This document shows, piece after piece, positions 59,799 through 64,000 of a stretch of 64,000 nucleotides of DNA. Origin of the DNA: Clostridia bacterium (GTDB lineage: Bacteria > Bacillota > DSM-521 > Neomoorellales > SLTJ01); the NCBI GenBank assembly GCA_024653205.1, contig JANLFO010000010.1:1-64000 (forward strand), in the 5' to 3' direction. The notes beneath the pieces were generated by a model that did no database searches, had not been told where the DNA came from, and was given only the letters and a program-made list of their open reading frames with translations. The stretch's first letter is position 1. Each line of letters starts with the position of its first letter. The position numbers and the translations under genes are program-made.

Positions 59799-59827
59799 AG
59801 TTTAGCCTTCCAGGCCCACACTGTCAA
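59799..59827 (-). promoter_or_regulatory. Promoter of tRNA-Leu(CAA)
   Basis: TTGACA (59822-59827) and TAAACT (59799-59804), 17 bp apart, minus strand. Confidence 0.8.
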
Positions 59828-60028
59828 GGTTTTGTGCCGGTTCGGCTCACGTTGCACACCTGTTGGCCTGGAGTATTCCCAGGCCTTGTTGCGGGATTCA
59901 ACATATCCAGTGCTGCAAGTATTTCCGTTGACAGTATATATGTTCCAGGTCCGGCACGCCCAAAACGCACCCCGGCTGCCCTACGGGAGGGCGGGCGGGA
60001 TGGCGCCAAAGGCTCCCGGCGGGTGAGA

Positions 60029-60057
60029 TTGACAACCGCCCGGCGGAGTACTACCAT
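60029..60057 (+). promoter_or_regulatory. Promoter of the biotin operon
   Basis: TTGACA (60029-60034) and TACCAT (60052-60057), 17 bp apart. The BirA operator starts 14 bp downstream. Confidence 0.75.
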
Positions 60058-60071
60058 GGTTTATGCTAAAG

Positions 60072-60099
60072 GTTAACCTGCTTTCCTGCCGCGGTTAAC
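60072..60099 (+). promoter_or_regulatory. BirA operator of the biotin operon
   Basis: GTTAACC-N14-GGTTAAC inverted repeat just downstream of the -10 box and 51 bp before bioB. It fits the BirA operator arrangement, so biotin should repress this operon. Confidence 0.88.
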
Positions 60100-60150
60100 G
60101 TAATACCGCGGGAATAGGCGGGCAAGAAAACCAGAGAAAGAAGGAAAAAC

Positions 60151-61134
60151 ATGAATTCCTCGCTCATCCGGGAAGCCATGCAAACCGTACTTCGCGGCGG
60201 CCGCCTGGGGGAAAAGGAGGCCCTGGAACTGATCAACCTGCCTTTGGACGAAGCCCCGGATCTGGTAGCCGCCGCCCACCGCGTGCGGCTGGCCTACAAG
60301 GGCAAGACGGTCAGACTCTGTGCCATCGTCAACGCGAAATCGGGCCGCTGCGGCGAGGACTGCGCCTTCTGCGCCCAGTCGGCGCATTACCGCACGGCCG
60401 CCGCCGTGTATCCCCTGCTGCCGGCGGAAGAAATCCTGAGCCGGGCCCGGCTGGCAGCCTCCGAAGGCGCCTGCGGTTTCGGCATCGTTACCAGCGGAGT
60501 CCGCATACGCCGGGGAGACGAATGGCAGGAACTCTTGCGGGCGGTGCGCCTGATCTCCCTGGACGGCCGGTCGGAGCCCCACGCCTCCCTCGGCCTGCTC
60601 ACCCCGGAGCAGGCGCAAGAACTCAGGGCCGCAGGCGCCACCACCTACCACCACAATCTCGAGACCGCACCCAGCTTCTTCCCCAGCATCTGCACCACCC
60701 ACCCCATAAGCGAGGACTTCGCCACCATCCGGGCGGCAAAGGGCGCAGGGTTGGCGGTATGCTGCGGGGGCATACTGGGGCTGGGTGAGACTCCCGCCCA
60801 GCGGGTGGAACTGGCCCTCACCCTGCGGGAACTGGAAGTGGATTCCGTGCCCCTCAACTTCCTCAACCCCATTCCCGGCACGCCCCTGGAGAACCGGCCG
60901 CTGCTCCCGGCCTGGGAAGCCATCAAGGCGGTGGCCGTATTCCGGCTGCTGCTTCCCGACAAGGACATACGTCTTTGCGGCGGCAAGGAAAGAACCCTGC
61001 GCCAGCTTCTTCCCCTGGCGCTGTTGGCCGGAGCCAACGGGCTCATGACCGGCAACTACCTTACCACCTCCGGCCGCCAACCGGAACTGGACCGGGAGCT
61101 CGTCGCCGACCTGGGATTCGAGCTGGTTTCCTGA
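60151..61134 (+). CDS. bioB: Biotin synthase BioB
   Basis: A 327-residue radical SAM enzyme: cluster motif CGEDCAFC (C-x3-C-x2-C) near residue 67, NAKSGRC before it, YHHNLET near 168, and the auxiliary cluster residues in GGILGLGET and PLNFLNPIPGTPLE. It inserts sulfur into dethiobiotin. First gene of bioB-F-A-D; RBS AAGGAAAAAC. Confidence 0.96.
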   Translation: MNSSLIREAMQTVLRGGRLGEKEALELINLPLDEAPDLVAAAHRVRLAYKGKTVRLCAIVNAKSGRCGEDCAFCAQSAHYRTAAAVYPLLPAEEILSRARLAASEGACGFGIVTSGVRIRRGDEWQELLRAVRLISLDGRSEPHASLGLLTPEQAQELRAAGATTYHHNLETAPSFFPSICTTHPISEDFATIRAAKGAGLAVCCGGILGLGETPAQRVELALTLRELEVDSVPLNFLNPIPGTPLENRPLLPAWEAIKAVAVFRLLLPDKDIRLCGGKERTLRQLLPLALLAGANGLMTGNYLTTSGRQPELDRELVADLGFELVS

Positions 61135-61152
61135 GAGAAAGGAGAAATAGCC

Positions 61153-62334
61153 GTGTGGTGGCCGGAATTGGAACCGGAACTGGCGGCCCGCAGGACCCAG
61201 GGGCTGTACCGCACCCTGGTGCCGCTCCTGGCCCGGCAGGGCCCGTGGGTCATCCTGGAGGGGAAGAAGGTCCTTAACCTCTGCTCCAACGATTACCTCG
61301 GCCTGGCCGGGCACCCGCGCCTGGCCGAAGCCTGCGCCCGGGCCGCCCGCGATTGGGGAGCGGGGGCGGCGGCCTCTCGGCTGGTATCCGGCGATCTGGC
61401 CCTTCACGAGCAGTTAGAAGACAAGCTGGCCCGCTTTAAGGGCACGGAAACGGCCCTGCTCTACAGCTCCGGGTACCAGGCCAACCTGGGCGTGATCGCC
61501 ACCTTGATGAGGGAAGGCGATCTCATCCTCAGCGACGCCCTCAACCACGCCAGCCTGATCGACGCCTGCCGCCTGAGCCGCGCCCGCGTCCTTATATACC
61601 GCCACCGGGACCTGAACCACCTGGAGGACCTCCTGCGGGCCCACCGTTCCTACCGCCGCAAGCTCATCGTGACCGACGGTGTCTTCAGCATGGACGGCGA
61701 CCTGGCCCCCCTCCCCGGGCTGCTGGAGCTGGCCGCCGGGTACGGAGCGGGCCTGTACGTGGACGACGCCCACGCCACCGGTGTGCTGGGCGCCGCGGGC
61801 AGGGGCGCGGCGGAGCATTTCGGGCTCGACCCCCGTCGCCTTCTCATCATGGGCACCCTGAGCAAGGCCCTGGGCGGATTCGGCGCCTTCCTGGCCGGTC
61901 CGGAGGTGGTGCGCTCCTACCTGGTGAACTTCAGCCGGCCGCTCCTCTACACCACCGCACCCCCGCCGCCCATGGTGGCCGTGGCCCTGGAGGCGTTGGA
62001 AGTGCTGCAGGAGGAGCCCTGGCGGCGCCAGCGTCTCTGGGAACTCACCGCCTGGTTCCGCACCGAGCTCCGCCGGGCGGGCTTCAACACCCTGGATAGC
62101 GAAACCCCCATAATTCCCGTGGTGGTGGGAGAAGCGGAGCCCACCCTGACGCTGGCCGGGGAACTGCTGCGGCAGGGCATATTCCTTCAGGCCATGCGGC
62201 CTCCCACCGTGCCCCCCGGCTCCAGCCGGCTGCGGCTGTCTCTCACCGCCGCCCACACCCGGGAAGACCTGGAGCGCGCCCTGGACGCCCTGGTAACGGC
62301 GGCGAAAAAGCTCAACCTTATACCGGGAGGCTAG
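61153..62334 (+). CDS. bioF: 8-amino-7-oxononanoate synthase BioF
   Basis: A 393-residue PLP enzyme of the alpha-oxoamine synthase family: [39 protein letters not shown] and the lysine in [13 protein letters not shown]. It condenses pimeloyl-CoA/ACP with alanine. GTG start behind AGAAAGGAG, 18 bp after bioB. Confidence 0.95.
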   Translation: MWWPELEPELAARRTQGLYRTLVPLLARQGPWVILEGKKVLNLCSNDYLGLAGHPRLAEACARAARDWGAGAAASRLVSGDLALHEQLEDKLARFKGTETALLYSSGYQANLGVIATLMREGDLILSDALNHASLIDACRLSRARVLIYRHRDLNHLEDLLRAHRSYRRKLIVTDGVFSMDGDLAPLPGLLELAAGYGAGLYVDDAHATGVLGAAGRGAAEHFGLDPRRLLIMGTLSKALGGFGAFLAGPEVVRSYLVNFSRPLLYTTAPPPPMVAVALEALEVLQEEPWRRQRLWELTAWFRTELRRAGFNTLDSETPIIPVVVGEAEPTLTLAGELLRQGIFLQAMRPPTVPPGSSRLRLSLTAAHTREDLERALDALVTAAKKLNLIPGG

Positions 62335-62338
62335 GATC

Positions 62339-63700
62339 ATGTCCGATCGCACCGGGCATTTGGCCCAAATGGATCACCGCTACCTCTGGCACCCCTTTAC
62401 CCATCTCTCGGAGTGGCTCGCCGTGCCGCCCCTGATCGTCGAGAGGGCCGAGGGAGTGTATCTGTACGATACCGAAGGCCGGCGCTACCTGGACGGGGTT
62501 TCCTCCCTGTGGGTCAACATACACGGGCACAACCGGGCGGAAATCAATCGGGCCATAACGGACCAGCTGGGCCGGGTGGCCCACAGCACCTTACTGGGCC
62601 TGGCCAACCCGCCCGCCGTAGAGCTCGCCGCCCGTCTGGTGGCCCTGGCTCCGGGCCGCCTGAGCCGGGTCTTCTACTCCGATACCGGGGCCTGCGCGGT
62701 GGAAATCGCCCTGAAGATGGCCTTTCAGTACTGGCAGAACCTCGGGCAGAGGCGTAGAATCAAGTTCCTGGCCCTGGAAAATGCCTACCACGGCGATACG
62801 GTGGGCAGCATGAGCGTGGGCGACATGTCTCTGTACTACGACCTCTATCGTCCCCTGCTCTTCGAGGTCCTTCGGGCGCCCTCGCCTTACTGCTACCGCT
62901 GCTCCCTGGGGCGGGAACCCCAAACCTGCGGACTGGCCTGCGCCGACGAACTCGGGCGCCTGCTGGCCGCCCACGCCGAAGAGGTGGCGGCGGTGATCCT
63001 GGAACCGCTGGTTCAGGGGGCGGCGGGAATGATCGTCGCCCCTCCCGGCTACCTCAAAAAGGTGGAGCAGTACTGCCGGCAGTACGGGGTGCTCCTGATC
63101 TGCGATGAGGTGGCCACCGGGTTCGGCCGGACGGGCAGGATGTTCGCCTGCGAGCACGAAGGGGTGGAGCCGGACCTCATGGCCGTGGCCAAGGGGATCA
63201 CCGGCGGCTACCTGCCCCTGGCCGCCACCCTGGCCACGGAAGAGATATTCCGCGCCTTCGTCGGCGGTCCGGAAAAGACCCTGTACCACGGGCACACCTA
63301 CACCGGCAATCCCCTGGCCTGCGCCGCCGCCCTGGCCAGCCTGGACCTCTTCGAAAAGGAGCGCACGCTGGAGAAGCTGGGTCCCAAGATCGGGCTCCTG
63401 AGCCGGCTCCTGGCCCCGCTGAAGGAGCATCCCCACGTGGGAGAAGTGCGCCAGAAGGGATTCATGGTGGGCATAGAACTGGTGGCCGACAAATCCCGGT
63501 GCCGGCCCTACCCGCCCCAGGCGCGCATCGGGCACCGGGTCTGCATGCAGTGCCGGCCGAAGGGAGTAATCATCCGGCCCCTGGGAGACGTAGTGGTGCT
63601 GATGCCGCCCCTGGTAATTGAAGAGCCGGAACTGCGGCGCCTGGTAGCCGCGGTGGCCGAGGCCGTAGACGAAGTCTGCGGGCGGGGGGATGGGGCTTGA
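62339..63700 (+). CDS. bioA: Adenosylmethionine-8-amino-7-oxononanoate aminotransferase BioA
   Basis: A 453-residue class III aminotransferase of the BioA type: [60 protein letters not shown] and [13 protein letters not shown] with the PLP lysine. It uses SAM (or lysine in BioK types) as amino donor. RBS GGGAGGCTAGGATC, 4 bp after bioF. Confidence 0.95.
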   Translation: MSDRTGHLAQMDHRYLWHPFTHLSEWLAVPPLIVERAEGVYLYDTEGRRYLDGVSSLWVNIHGHNRAEINRAITDQLGRVAHSTLLGLANPPAVELAARLVALAPGRLSRVFYSDTGACAVEIALKMAFQYWQNLGQRRRIKFLALENAYHGDTVGSMSVGDMSLYYDLYRPLLFEVLRAPSPYCYRCSLGREPQTCGLACADELGRLLAAHAEEVAAVILEPLVQGAAGMIVAPPGYLKKVEQYCRQYGVLLICDEVATGFGRTGRMFACEHEGVEPDLMAVAKGITGGYLPLAATLATEEIFRAFVGGPEKTLYHGHTYTGNPLACAAALASLDLFEKERTLEKLGPKIGLLSRLLAPLKEHPHVGEVRQKGFMVGIELVADKSRCRPYPPQARIGHRVCMQCRPKGVIIRPLGDVVVLMPPLVIEEPELRRLVAAVAEAVDEVCGRGDGA

Positions 63701-64000
63701 AACCCGGCCTCTTCGTTACCGGCACCGATACCGGCGTGGGCAAAACCCTGGTTACGGGTCTTCTGGCGGCAGGGCTTAAGGCCCGGGGACTGGACGTAGG
63801 GGTAATGAAGCCCCTGGAGACCGGCTGCGCCGCCGATGAGGGGGACATGCGGCCGGAGGACGCCCTTTACCTGCGGCAGATGGCCGGGGTGCAGGACGAA
63901 CTTGACCTCATCTGCCCCTATCGCCTGCGCGACCCCCTGGCCCCGGGCGTGGCCGCGGAAGAGGAAGGGGTAGAGGTTAACCTTATCGTCATAAGGAAGG
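63697..64000 (+). CDS. bioD: Dethiobiotin synthetase BioD, partial
   Basis: Runs off the window. TTG start overlaps the bioA stop (TTGA). The translation opens [20 protein letters not shown], the BioD P-loop, followed by VGVMKPLETGC and the EDALYLRQMAG region. It would close the ureido ring of dethiobiotin with CO2 and ATP. No further gene can be seen. Confidence 0.9.
   Translation, partial: MKPGLFVTGTDTGVGKTLVTGLLAAGLKARGLDVGVMKPLETGCAADEGDMRPEDALYLRQMAGVQDELDLICPYRLRDPLAPGVAAEEEGVEVNLIVIRK

Overview
The window looks like chromosome from a GC-rich, spore-forming, strictly anaerobic Firmicute of the Clostridia, of Moorella or Desulfotomaculum type. I cannot name the species. Evidence: spore coat genes (cotJA, cotJB, cotJC, CotF-like), sleB-ypeB germination genes, CIRCE-groESL, a T-box leader, many GTG/TTG starts behind strong Shine-Dalgarno sites, and oxygen-sensitive enzymes (aldehyde:ferredoxin oxidoreductase family, glutaconyl-CoA decarboxylase, radical SAM proteins).

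Layout. 0-9 kb: two CotF-like coat genes, a putrescine-type aminotransferase, two flippase-like membrane proteins around a radical SAM gene and an HTH gene, tRNA-Leu, an MFS exporter and a secreted DUF5666-like protein. 9.4-10 kb: tRNA-Gly, tRNA-Cys, DUF3243 gene. 10.07-17.45 kb: the cotJ operon, with cotJC cut in two by a 6.3-kb element. The element carries a large serine recombinase, a small ORF, an arginase-family gene, an MFS exporter and a two-gene SufB/SufC-like Fe-S assembly system. 17.6-25.1 kb: tRNA-Phe and tRNA-Asp, speB-speE-mobB-fmdB, a feo locus with split FeoB, a LysM protein. 25.3-38.3 kb: an anaerobic aromatic degradation locus. 39-48.5 kb: a T-box leader with no gene behind it, MoaD/MoeB-like genes, a molybdopterin oxidoreductase, and an aldehyde oxidoreductase-family operon with ferredoxin, LUD and CCG proteins behind a structured leader. 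48.7-54.9 kb: sleB-ypeB, a trypsin-like protease, groESL, a nitroreductase. 55-59.8 kb: an orphan DNA methyltransferase, a tRNA-Leu 3' fragment, a DDE transposase, an orphan solute-binding lipoprotein, a DUF169 protein, tRNA-Leu. 60-64 kb: bioB-bioF-bioA-bioD behind a BirA operator; bioD runs off the end.

How the genes work together. dch, had and oah turn dienoyl-CoA (the benzoyl-CoA reductase product) into 3-hydroxypimeloyl-CoA. The neighbouring SDR and thiolase/DUF35 pair could make glutaryl-CoA and acetyl-CoA. The acyl-CoA dehydrogenase and the sodium-pumping glutaconyl-CoA decarboxylase (gcdA, gcdD-like, gcdC, gcdB) would give crotonyl-CoA and a sodium gradient. A sigma-54 promoter in front of gcdA lies next to a PrpR-type sigma-54 activator gene. 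The aldehyde oxidoreductase-family protein plus ferredoxin are candidates for the reductase itself (BamB/BamC-like), which is inference. The biotin operon would supply the decarboxylase cofactor, and mobB, MoaD and MoeB-like genes the tungsten/molybdenum cofactor.

The main discovery is the split cotJC. Its first 32 codons lie at 16868-16963 directly behind cotJB, and the rest lies 6.3 kb away at 10074-10550. Both ends carry the same 9-bp core in the same reading frame, next to a serine recombinase. Precise excision would restore a 190-residue CotJC, as happens with the skin element in sigK.
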